Source of the DNA: Bacteroidetes bacterium UBA7688
Lineage (GTDB): Bacteria > Bacteroidota > Bacteroidia > Chitinophagales > Chitinophagaceae
Assembly: GCA_002482815.1 (NCBI GenBank)
Contig: DLGS01000105.1
Location: forward strand, 1 to 6,491
Direction of reading: 5' to 3'
DNA: 6,491 bases
The notes under the pieces: generated by a model
Seen by the model: the letters and a program-made list of their open reading frames with translations, nothing else
What the model was told of the DNA's origin: nothing
Databases searched by the model: none
Part shown: positions 1 through 4,936 of the stretch, in pieces
Position numbering within the stretch: position 1 is the stretch's first letter
How the letters are laid out: each line of letters opens with the position of its first letter
Program-made: the position numbers and the translations under genes

Positions 1-426
1 TTAATTATTTCCAGTGGTGGTAACTCTGGTTCGCAGGCAGCATCAATCATCATCAGGGCTATGGCGCTGAAAGAATTGCAGCTGAAAGATTGGTGGTATG
101 TGATGCGCAAAGAAATTTTCTCCGGCTTATTGCTGGGCAGCATTCTGGCTATTATTGGCTTCCTCAGGATATGGATATGGCAGAAAGCCGGCATTTACGA
201 CTATGGTGAATATTGGTTTTATGTTGCCTTGAGTGTTTCCGTTTCACTGGTGTTTATTGTACTCTGGGGTACTTTGTCGGGTTCGCTGATTCCTTTCCTG
301 CTCAGGAAGGTAGGCTTGGATCCCGCTACTGCCTCAGCTCCTTTTGTAGCCACTTTGGTAGATGTTACCGGCCTTGTTATTTACTTCTCAGTTGCAGCCT
401 TATTCCTCACCGGCAAATTACTTTAG
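1..426 (+). CDS. mgtE: Magnesium transporter MgtE, C-terminal membrane part (5' end outside window)
   Basis: This reading frame is open from the first base to a TAG at 424-426 (141 residues), so the start lies upstream. MgtE proteins are homodimeric inner-membrane Mg2+ channels with a cytosolic N-domain and CBS pair, then five membrane helices; only the later helices are here. Visible family marks are GGNSGSQ (fragment residues 6-12), three hydrophobic helices at roughly 40-55, 70-98 and 115-138, and the signature LGLDPA-like stretch followed by APFVATLVDVTGL near residues 112-124. The Asp in that last motif corresponds to the ion-binding acidic residue of the transmembrane pore in characterised MgtE. 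The frame ends one base before a lipoprotein gene, suggesting an operon. The Mg-sensing domains cannot be judged because they are outside the window. Confidence 0.93.
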   Translation, partial: LIISSGGNSGSQAASIIIRAMALKELQLKDWWYVMRKEIFSGLLLGSILAIIGFLRIWIWQKAGIYDYGEYWFYVALSVSVSLVFIVLWGTLSGSLIPFLLRKVGLDPATASAPFVATLVDVTGLVIYFSVAALFLTGKLL

Positions 427-427
427 A

Positions 428-1135
428 TTGAAAAACCTGATATTCTTTTTCTTTGGAGCGCTACTTATTACCAGCTGTAATGTAATCCGTAAATCTGCAA
501 AAGCGGAATTTACAGATGGATACTACACGCAACACATCGATCATAAAAGGCAGCTTGTGTATGTTGATATCGAAGAGGATGTATTAGGTATTCATGCTGT
601 AAAAAAGGTGGGTAATGAAAAAGTAATCGATACATCAGCGGGCGAAAAATTCTACCAAAAGGAGATGACCGGAACCCCAATATCTGCTTCCTCTTTCAGT
701 AGCAACACACTTGATATTGATTTCGTGACTATTCCTTTAAAGTTTCGGCCGGCACAAAAAGGAGTGCCTGCCCAACTCAATGCAAATCTCAATGGAGCGG
801 TCTACTGCGGTTTGCGAACAGACAGATATACGGTTGCTTACCACCCCAATCCCCTGGGGAAATCTGTGCGAAACACCAATCATTACGGCTTTTCGTTCGG
901 TGTGTTTACAGGGCTTGGAAATACAGCGATGAACGCGACGACGACCTCCGGCTTTATCAGCAGTGAGTATGATGGCGTGCTGTGGACAAAAGGTGTTGCC
1001 GGAATCATTGCCGTCAATGCCTTTACTGTCGGACTATCTGTAGGGGTCGACAATTTGCTGGACAACAACAGGTCGCATTGGATATATGAAACCAAAGCCT
1101 GGATAGGTCTGGCCTTTGGGTTGAATCTGAATTAA
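428..1135 (+). CDS. Conserved Bacteroidota lipoprotein, probably outer-membrane, function unknown
   Basis: The start chosen is TTG at 428, one base after the mgtE stop. It gives a clean lipoprotein signal: M-K-N, a hydrophobic run rich in Phe and Leu (residues 4-14), then lipobox ITSC with the acylated Cys at residue 17. The ATG at 362 in the same frame lies inside mgtE and would place an unsuited polar stretch before the signal, so it is rejected. The mature protein is about 219 residues. Its second half (from about residue 95) has alternating aromatic and glycine-rich strands such as HYGFSFGVFTGLG, EYDGVLWTKG and the C-terminal GLAFGLNLN, which resembles outer-membrane beta-barrel strands. 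I recall similar uncharacterised proteins in Bacteroidota but no assigned function. Close spacing to mgtE suggests translational coupling. The non-ATG start is the less certain point. Confidence 0.82.
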   Translation: MKNLIFFFFGALLITSCNVIRKSAKAEFTDGYYTQHIDHKRQLVYVDIEEDVLGIHAVKKVGNEKVIDTSAGEKFYQKEMTGTPISASSFSSNTLDIDFVTIPLKFRPAQKGVPAQLNANLNGAVYCGLRTDRYTVAYHPNPLGKSVRNTNHYGFSFGVFTGLGNTAMNATTTSGFISSEYDGVLWTKGVAGIIAVNAFTVGLSVGVDNLLDNNRSHWIYETKAWIGLAFGLNLN

Positions 1136-1180
1136 TTTTAAAGAACCGTTTTCGCCCTTGTAACTGTGAAGTGAAAATAC

Positions 1181-1282
1181 CTTGCAGCAAGCCCATCTTC
1201 AAATACAACGCAGATGGCAAACCTGCCTGCCGCAGGTCGGTATTAGCTGTTTTCGGGAAGCCCTCAGGAACATCCGGACAGC
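1181..1282 (-). repeat. Cassette-end-like repeat, copy 1 (downstream of chromate transporter)
   Basis: This sequence is a diverged direct copy of 2536-2623. Bases 1181-1220 match 2536-2575 at 33 of 40 positions without gaps. After a 17-base palindrome absent from the other copy, the match resumes (1238 onward against 2578 onward) with small gaps, to about 1282. The ungapped offset of 1355 also gives scattered matches leftward to about 1157. It begins 46 bases after the stop of the leftward transporter gene, the position expected of a recombination site at the end of a gene cassette. Function is inferred from position and repetition only. Confidence 0.75.
1221..1237. repeat. GC-rich palindrome, copy 1
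   Basis: ACCTGC-ctgcc-GCAGGT: a 6-bp perfect stem with a 5-base loop. It interrupts repeat copy 1; the homologous position in copy 2 (2576-2577) has only two bases. It shares its CTGCC/GGCAG-type core with 4273-4284 and 4643-4656. Confidence 0.8.
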
Positions 1283-1327
1283 AAACTGCTGATGTGTATA
1301 CGACCTTTATTTCTTTCGTATTTGTTG

Positions 1328-2458
1328 TTATACCAGTGTCAATAAATAACCGAGTAATGAACCACCTAAAACCACAAAAGCACTATTTAATTTCTTGTAT
1401 CCAAATGCAATTCCAATAGCTGAAACGGCAATAAAAATGGTCCGCCAGTCGCTTATGGTGTCTTTGCCCATTTCAAAACAAACAGCTATAATGATGGCGA
1501 CTGATGCGACGTTAACAGCGTCTAAAAATGCCGAAAACAGTTTTGAATTCCGCATTTTCTTTACCATCGGATTTAGCAAGGCTACAAAAACAAAGGAGGG
1601 TAAGAATATGGCGATTGTTGAAAGGATTGCACCGCTCAAGCCGTTGATTTGATAACCAATAAATGTAACCGAAGAAAAAACGGGTCCGGGTGTAAATTGT
1701 CCGACGGCAATGGCATCAATCAATTGTTGTCTTGTCAAAAGTCCTGTTGACACTAATTCTGTGTCGAGGAAGGCAAACAGCACATAACCACTTCCGTAAA
1801 GTATGGCGCCAATTTTCAGGAAAATCCAAAACAGGTTTGCGTTAGTTGCAGAAAGAATGCCCGTGTTGGTGATTTGTAAAAAAGTTAAAGGCAGAAAACT
1901 ACTGAGATTATTTTGTTTTCTATTGCTGAAACCGGCCAGCAGCAAAGCCAAAAATCCCGCTCCGAACATCAGATAAATTTCGTGGATGTTGATGAAGGAG
2001 CCCAGCAAAACAAGTAATCCGATGATGATTAGTGCTGTCGATTTTAGCGACTTTTTTGCCAGTGGGAAAATTGCTCCCAGAATAATGGCGATAATGGCTG
2101 GCTTTATTCCGTAAATAAAAGGTTGTACTTCGGGAACTTGTCCGTATTGTTTGTAGAGATAAGCAAAAAATCCGGTTATCAAAACGGCCGGTAAAATGAA
2201 ACAAAGACCTGCAATTAGCAGACCTTTCCAACCGCCTTTTTCGTGTCCGATATGAATGGCCATTTCGGTACTATTGGGTCCGGGAATCAAGTTGGTTGCA
2301 CCAATCAAGTCCAAAAAATGTTGTTCAGACAGCCATTTTCTTTTGGTAACCACTTCCTCCTGCATCATAGCAATGTGTGCAGCAGGACCACCAAAACCAA
2401 TAACACCCAGTTTCAGAAAAAGTATAGCGATTTCTTTTAAGTTCGCGTTGTGCTCCAT
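1328..2458 (-). CDS. chrA: Chromate transporter family (CHR) protein, long-chain two-domain type
   Basis: 376 residues, close to the usual 380-400 of long-chain CHR proteins, which carry two homologous membrane halves and export chromate or related oxyanions across the inner membrane. The first half has the family motif GVIGFGGPAAHIAMMQ (about residues 18-33) and LIPGPNSTEMAIHIGH (about 57-72). The second half repeats the pattern degenerately with FLKIGAILYGSGYVLFAF (about 214-231) and VGQFTPGPVFSSVTFIGY (about 253-270). About ten hydrophobic helices are apparent. The start is the ATG at 2458; a TAGTTTTG box lies 28-35 bases upstream. No chrB regulator or other chromate gene is adjacent, so the substrate is assumed from family only. 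The gene stands alone between two copies of the same repeat, consistent with acquisition as a unit. Confidence 0.93.
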   Translation of the reverse strand: MEHNANLKEIAILFLKLGVIGFGGPAAHIAMMQEEVVTKRKWLSEQHFLDLIGATNLIPGPNSTEMAIHIGHEKGGWKGLLIAGLCFILPAVLITGFFAYLYKQYGQVPEVQPFIYGIKPAIIAIILGAIFPLAKKSLKSTALIIIGLLVLLGSFINIHEIYLMFGAGFLALLLAGFSNRKQNNLSSFLPLTFLQITNTGILSATNANLFWIFLKIGAILYGSGYVLFAFLDTELVSTGLLTRQQLIDAIAVGQFTPGPVFSSVTFIGYQINGLSGAILSTIAIFLPSFVFVALLNPMVKKMRNSKLFSAFLDAVNVASVAIIIAVCFEMGKDTISDWRTIFIAVSAIGIAFGYKKLNSAFVVLGGSLLGYLLTLV

Positions 2459-2485
2459 TTTTTGTCAAAGTTTTGTCCGCAGATA

Positions 2486-2493
2486 CAAAACTA
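2486..2493 (-). promoter_or_regulatory. Possible Bacteroidota -7 promoter box for the chromate transporter
   Basis: On the minus strand this reads TAGTTTTG, an exact match to the Bacteroidota -7 consensus TAnnTTTG, 27 bases before the ATG at 2458. No clear TTTG-type -33 element is seen at the expected spacing, so the call is tentative. Confidence 0.35.
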
Positions 2494-2535
2494 CCGTCTT
2501 TATTTTTCACTCTTGTTGTGTAATGGCGAATGCTC

Positions 2536-2623
2536 TTTGCAGCAAGACTATCTGCAAATAATACGCTGATGGCAATACGGATTATCTGTATTTCAGTATG
2601 CCCTTCGCAATATACCGAATAGC
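2536..2623 (-). repeat. Cassette-end-like repeat, copy 2 (downstream of the unknown protein gene)
   Basis: Diverged direct copy of 1181-1282, lying 23 bases after the stop of the gene at 2646-3350. It contains a 7-bp perfect hairpin (TTTGCAG / CTGCAAA, 2536-2542 with 2552-2558). The element is also framed by imperfect inverted arms: 2520-2535 (GTAATGGCGAATGCTC) can pair with 2600-2615, sharing the GCGAA/TTCGC core. On the minus strand its outer end reads CCGCTA, as does the outer end of the inverted-repeat element after the acetyltransferase gene. Confidence 0.75.
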
Positions 2624-2645
2624 GGGGTAGGCTATTTGCTTTTCG

Positions 2646-3350
2646 CTAAAGTGTTCCTCCGTCTGGCCAGTTTCTCCAATTTGTATTAGGTTTTTGAGTT
2701 GGTCTGAAGTATTCAATATTTCCTGTCTCTAATGTCAGAGATATTTGCTTGAAGGTTTCGTTTTCACTTGGCAATTTGCCATTTATAACGTCTGGATGAA
2801 ACCATTCATCTAGTTCAATGATTTTTGGAATGTCAGCAGGAATTCGTTCACGTATTTCTTTTTCGGTTGCTACTAATTTGTCATGGTACAATGCATCGAG
2901 CAGACGAAGAAATTCAAAAGCATTAATGCTCGTTTCGTCTTCAGGTTCGATTCCCAAAGACTTATATTTTTGCCTGTCATGAATTATGGGTAAAACTTCA
3001 TTTCGCAATCGAAAGCTTGAACAGTGGGGATTTAAGTAAAAATCTTCTTCATCGTCAAATGTGTTACTATCATTGGCGTTATCAGTTAAGGTCAGGAAAT
3101 TTTCATTTGCAGTTCCGGGAGGATAGCTTAGACAATTGCCATAGATATGCAGACAATTGGATATTCCATTATGTCCACCTCCACGATAATTAAATCCAAT
3201 AACTTCAATTAAAATAACCCAGAGTTTCTCATCACGGTAAGCCGATAGCTTTGTGCCCGCCAGATAAACATAGCCGTTGTCCAACATTGGAAAAGTGTAA
3301 TCCGAATTACATTGGTCAAGTTGGTTTAATATTTCTGATGCTTGATTCAT
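2646..3350 (-). CDS. Conserved protein of unknown function (DUF7003-like)
   Basis: 234 residues, ATG start at 3350, no signal peptide and no membrane segment, so probably cytosolic. The N-terminal half is the distinctive part: MLDNGYVYLAGTKLSAYRD (about residues 22-40), then a hydrophobic WVILIEVIGF strand and the glycine/Cys-rich GGGHNGISNCLHIYGNCL (about 57-74), with an acidic linker DDEEDFY near 99-105. A C-terminal acidic, Trp-containing part includes IIELDEWFHPD (about 177-187). From memory this resembles an uncharacterised family catalogued as DUF7003; no reaction or partner is known to me. I considered the SMI1/KNR4 immunity fold because of the acidic sequence but see none of its motifs. 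It follows the acetyltransferase gene in the same direction but with about 170 bases of structured DNA between them, so simple operon co-translation is unlikely. Confidence 0.85.
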   Translation of the reverse strand: MNQASEILNQLDQCNSDYTFPMLDNGYVYLAGTKLSAYRDEKLWVILIEVIGFNYRGGGHNGISNCLHIYGNCLSYPPGTANENFLTLTDNANDSNTFDDEEDFYLNPHCSSFRLRNEVLPIIHDRQKYKSLGIEPEDETSINAFEFLRLLDALYHDKLVATEKEIRERIPADIPKIIELDEWFHPDVINGKLPSENETFKQISLTLETGNIEYFRPTQKPNTNWRNWPDGGTL

Positions 3351-3373
3351 TACGTTTTCTCTTTGGGGTTAAA

Positions 3374-3501
3374 GCTAGCGTTTTGCAGATTTGCGATGGG
3401 CGTTATTTTACCACAAATGTTGATGCGGAGAACCTAACTTTGATTTACCATAAATGCGTCTGTGGAGCGCTGAACCGCCATATTGCCAAACGCTTCTTAG
3501 C
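3374..3501 (-). repeat. Long imperfect inverted repeat after the acetyltransferase gene (attC-like architecture)
   Basis: The arms 3374-3402 and 3476-3501 pair with interruptions. Shared blocks in order are GCTA, GCGTTT, GCA and ATGGGCG/ATGGCG; the right arm has four extra bases between the first two blocks, giving bulges. The 73 bases between the arms contain weaker pairing (for example ACCACAAATG at 3410-3419 against TGCGTCTGTGG at 3455-3465). On the minus strand it starts 19 bases after the acetyltransferase stop with CCGCTA and ends close to the start of the next gene. Long bulged stems with conserved ends are typical of integron attC sites, but the canonical seven-base core sites are not evident. 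Confidence 0.65.
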
Positions 3502-3519
3502 GGTTCCTTGTTTTTCTTG

Positions 3520-4041
3520 TCAATCAATTGTTTCTTTATTTACTTCTAATTTCCAATTAATCAACGTTTCTGTTTCTCCACTTTTATTAAAATTATTTTT
3601 TTCAAGCACTTTGAATGAGGCCGTATTTACTTTGTCTGTCGAAGCAATTATTGCTTTTACGATTTGTTGTGCTTTCGCCCATTCAATAATTCCGCCTACG
3701 ATTTCTGTCATAAATCCATTTCCTTGAAACTCGTCATAAGTTCCATAACCAATTTCTATTGCTCCGTCTGCGTTTGGTTCTCCAACTATACATAAGTCGC
3801 CAATCATTTTGTTTTCAGCTTTAAAAATGGCTGTCCAAAGTGTCGAATACAAATAGTTTTTTGTTGTATCCGCTACGTTTGGTAAAATTGTTTGTTCAAA
3901 TGCTTCTTTTAGTTCCGGAGAAATTGTTCTTGAAGTTTCATTCAAATTCAGTTCAGCTTCCAATGAATTGTCGCATTTAGTGTATTTTACTAACTGGTCG
4001 TATGTCAGTGGTTTTAGAATTAGTCTTGCCGTTTCTATCAT
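3520..4041 (-). CDS. GNAT-family N-acetyltransferase (RimJ/RimL-like)
   Basis: 173 residues, ATG at 4041. The fold order of a RimL-type GNAT is visible: an N-terminal TARLILKPLTYDQ strand (residues 4-16), the beta4 strand AIEIGYGTYDEFQGNGFMTE with acetyl-CoA pyrophosphate loop QGNGF (about 107-111, fitting Q/R-x-x-G-x-G/A loosely), and the C-terminal NTASFKVLEKNNFNKSG motif (about 140-156), where an Asn near a Ser-x-x-hydrophobic-x-x-x-x-F pattern is common. Such enzymes acetylate N-terminal amines, amino acids or small amines using acetyl-CoA; the substrate here cannot be told. Length is usual for the family. The gene is strikingly AT-rich, and acetyltransferases are frequent cargo of mobile gene cassettes, in line with its position in the three-gene block. 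Confidence 0.92.
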   Translation of the reverse strand: MIETARLILKPLTYDQLVKYTKCDNSLEAELNLNETSRTISPELKEAFEQTILPNVADTTKNYLYSTLWTAIFKAENKMIGDLCIVGEPNADGAIEIGYGTYDEFQGNGFMTEIVGGIIEWAKAQQIVKAIIASTDKVNTASFKVLEKNNFNKSGETETLINWKLEVNKETID

Positions 4042-4060
4042 TTAATTGATTTTGTTTTTT

Positions 4061-4080
4061 GTTTCTGTTTCTGTTTCTGT
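4061..4080. repeat. Hexanucleotide tandem repeat GTTTCT in the acetyltransferase leader
   Basis: Three tandem GTTTCT units plus a partial unit, 20-40 bases upstream of the acetyltransferase ATG. On the coding strand it reads as AGAAAC units. Slippage would change leader length by six bases without touching the protein. Confidence 0.75.
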
Positions 4081-4142
4081 GTCGCTCTACAATGACAGCT
4101 AACTTATTACTTGGCATGTTTGTAAAATAATTGATTAAAAAT

Positions 4143-4150
4143 CAAATGTA
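4143..4150 (-). promoter_or_regulatory. Possible Bacteroidota -7 promoter box for the acetyltransferase
   Basis: The minus strand reads TACATTTG, matching TAnnTTTG, about 100 bases upstream of the ATG at 4041. A matching -33 box is not clear, and the region is AT-rich so chance matches are likely. Confidence 0.22.
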
Positions 4151-4256
4151 GTTGATTGCGTATTTGGTATTGCTGAGGAGCAATTTTAAACACTTGTAAA
4201 TGCTTGAAATCAATTCTCTCCACAACATACAACAATTGTCCGTGGGGTTGCGGTTT

Positions 4257-4295
4257 CATGTAGAGATTCCTTCCTGCCGGCAGGCAGCGATGACA
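4257..4295. repeat. Dispersed repeat A, copy 1 (CATGTAGAGAT...GATGACA)
   Basis: Starts CATGTAGAGAT and ends GATGACA, as does 4676-4707. The middles differ: this copy contains the CCTGCCGGCAGG palindrome. Both copies also have GGTTGCGGTTT close by (4246-4256 and 4719-4729). Repeats of this kind, ending in CATCTCTACATG on the other strand, are familiar as interspersed repeats in many bacterial genomes. Confidence 0.7.
4273..4284. repeat. GC-rich palindrome, copy 2
   Basis: CCTGCCGGCAGG, a perfect 12-base palindrome within copy 1 of dispersed repeat A. The partner copy at 4676-4707 lacks it. Confidence 0.85.
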
Positions 4296-4483
4296 TCAGT
4301 ATGGCGGGACTTCTTTGCGGGAAATTTTCGTTCCAGAGCTGTGTCCAAAACTTAGCGGGAGCTCTTCTGCAGAAGCCATTTTTCTAAGTGTAGCGAAGCG
4401 GAACATTGAAAAACAACGCTTGTGGCAAGCCACCAGAAGAGTGTTGCGCAGCACCCGCATTGTTTTGGACTTGGGTTTTTTCT

Positions 4484-4509
4484 CCACTTTTTTGCCAAGA
4501 AAAAAGTGG
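4484..4509. terminator. Strong A/T-flanked hairpin, possibly a bidirectional terminator-like repeat
   Basis: CCACTTTTTT - gccaag - AAAAAAGTGG: a perfect 10-bp stem with a 6-base loop, preceded on the left by a GGGTTTTTTCT tract. It lies more than 400 bases from the nearest gene end and no gene reads into it from either side, so a terminator role is doubtful. It may instead be part of a dispersed palindromic repeat. Confidence 0.45.
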
Positions 4510-4614
4510 AAAGAAAATTGCTTGACCCTCGGTCGTAAGTTTTGTGAAAAAGTTTCCGATTTATCATCAATTGTGTCGGAATGAGACATGTCGTGCTGGT
4601 TTGGTTTTAACGTC

Positions 4615-4675
4615 CTTTGCGCCCTTGCGGTTCGTTGCGCCTGCCTGCCGGCAGGCGTGAAAATAGCGTGTGCGG
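4615..4675. repeat. Dispersed repeat B, copy 1
   Basis: Begins CTTTGCGCCC, continues with GCGGTTCGTTGCG, and ends with a 21-base segment (4655-4675) identical to 4772-4792. Between the TTGCG and the CGTGAAAA of this copy lies the GC-rich palindrome, where copy 2 has a short GCTTTG-type stretch instead. Confidence 0.85.
4643..4656. repeat. GC-rich palindrome, copy 3
   Basis: GCCTGCC/GGCAGGC, a perfect 14-base palindrome, preceded by a further GCCT (4639-4642). It sits inside dispersed repeat B copy 1 and is absent from copy 2. Confidence 0.85.
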
Positions 4676-4707
4676 CATGTAGAGATCCCTCCGCTGTCGG
4701 GATGACA
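4676..4707. repeat. Dispersed repeat A, copy 2
   Basis: CATGTAGAGATCCCTCC followed by a TGTCGGGATGACA end; matches 4257-4295 at both ends but without the central CCTGCCGGCAGG. Confidence 0.7.
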
Positions 4708-4741
4708 GCATGTAGTGAGGTTGCGGTTTGGCTATAAAATT

Positions 4742-4792
4742 CTTTGCGCCTATGCGGTTCTTTGCGGCTTTGCGTGAAAATAGCGTGTGCGG
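4742..4792. repeat. Dispersed repeat B, copy 2
   Basis: CTTTGCGCCTATGCGGTTC then TTTGCG, ending with the 21-base segment shared exactly with 4655-4675. It lacks the GC-rich palindrome present in copy 1. Confidence 0.85.
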
Positions 4793-4906
4793 TCGGGTTG
4801 CATCAGCGCGGGGTTGTACTTTTATAAAATGAAAACCAAACCCTGCCATTATCCTAAATCGTCCCGGTCCCGCGTGCCTTTCCTGCTTCTGCTTCAGGTT
4901 TTAATC

Positions 4907-4914
4907 TAATTTTG
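4907..4914 (+). promoter_or_regulatory. Possible Bacteroidota -7 promoter box for the lipocalin-like lipoprotein
   Basis: TAATTTTG fits TAnnTTTG exactly and lies 22 bases before the ATG at 4937, allowing a short leader. The -33 region (CTTTCC around 4878-4883) is a weak match only. Confidence 0.4.
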
Positions 4915-4936
4915 ACCCTACCAAAACCAATGTTTT

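Larger units (their letters stand above)
1136..1327. other. Intergenic region between convergent genes, containing repeat copy 1
   Basis: About 190 bases between the rightward lipoprotein gene and the leftward chromate transporter gene. No credible gene: the one short rightward frame here runs into the opposite-strand transporter gene and has no family character. The region holds the first copy of the cassette-end repeat (1181-1282) and a 17-base palindrome inside it. No classical U-tailed terminator for either convergent gene was seen; the palindrome at 1221-1237 could serve as one in part. Confidence 0.7.
4042..4936. other. Gene-poor region packed with dispersed repeats and palindromes
   Basis: About 895 bases with no convincing gene. 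Open frames exist on both strands (for example 4315-4584 + and 4296-4589 -), but they overlap one another over the same palindromic DNA and have no family character. The left part (4042-4250) is AT-rich leader sequence with small hairpins: 4131-4145 (TTGATT/AATCAA) and 4169-4184 (ATTGCT/AGCAAT). The right part holds two pairs of direct repeats, two GC-rich palindromes, a 12-bp perfect palindrome CTTCTGCAGAAG (4364-4375) and a 10-bp-stem hairpin (4484-4509). Confidence 0.75.

Noticed and set aside
362..427. Upstream ATG extension of the lipoprotein gene inside mgtE
   Set aside because: It overlaps well-conserved mgtE coding sequence and would bury the lipoprotein signal behind 22 unrelated residues.
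1171..1419. Rightward 82-codon frame downstream of the lipoprotein gene
   Set aside because: It runs through the repeat and the end of the chromate transporter gene on the other strand and has no family character.
2646..3350. Assignment of the unknown protein to the SMI1/KNR4 immunity family
   Set aside because: The acidic composition was suggestive, but the typical N-terminal LP-x-x-Y/G-L pattern and domain order are missing.
3351..3519. Canonical integron attC site with paired RYYYAAC and GTTRRRY cores
   Set aside because: The overall fold fits, but the exact core pairs are not there; the element is therefore reported only as attC-like.
4169..4190. Hairpin ATTGCT/AGCAAT followed by TTTTAAA as a rightward terminator
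   Set aside because: No rightward gene ends nearby, and the 6-bp stem in AT-rich DNA is easily due to chance.
4296..4589. Overlapping open frames on both strands (4315-4584 +, 4296-4589 -, 4352-4570 -)
   Set aside because: They mirror one another over palindromic DNA, are rich in low-information residues, and resemble spurious frames from dispersed repeats.
4607..4849. Leftward 80-codon frame
   Set aside because: It is a translation of dispersed repeats A and B (the peptide itself contains the HTLFSR segment twice), not a gene.
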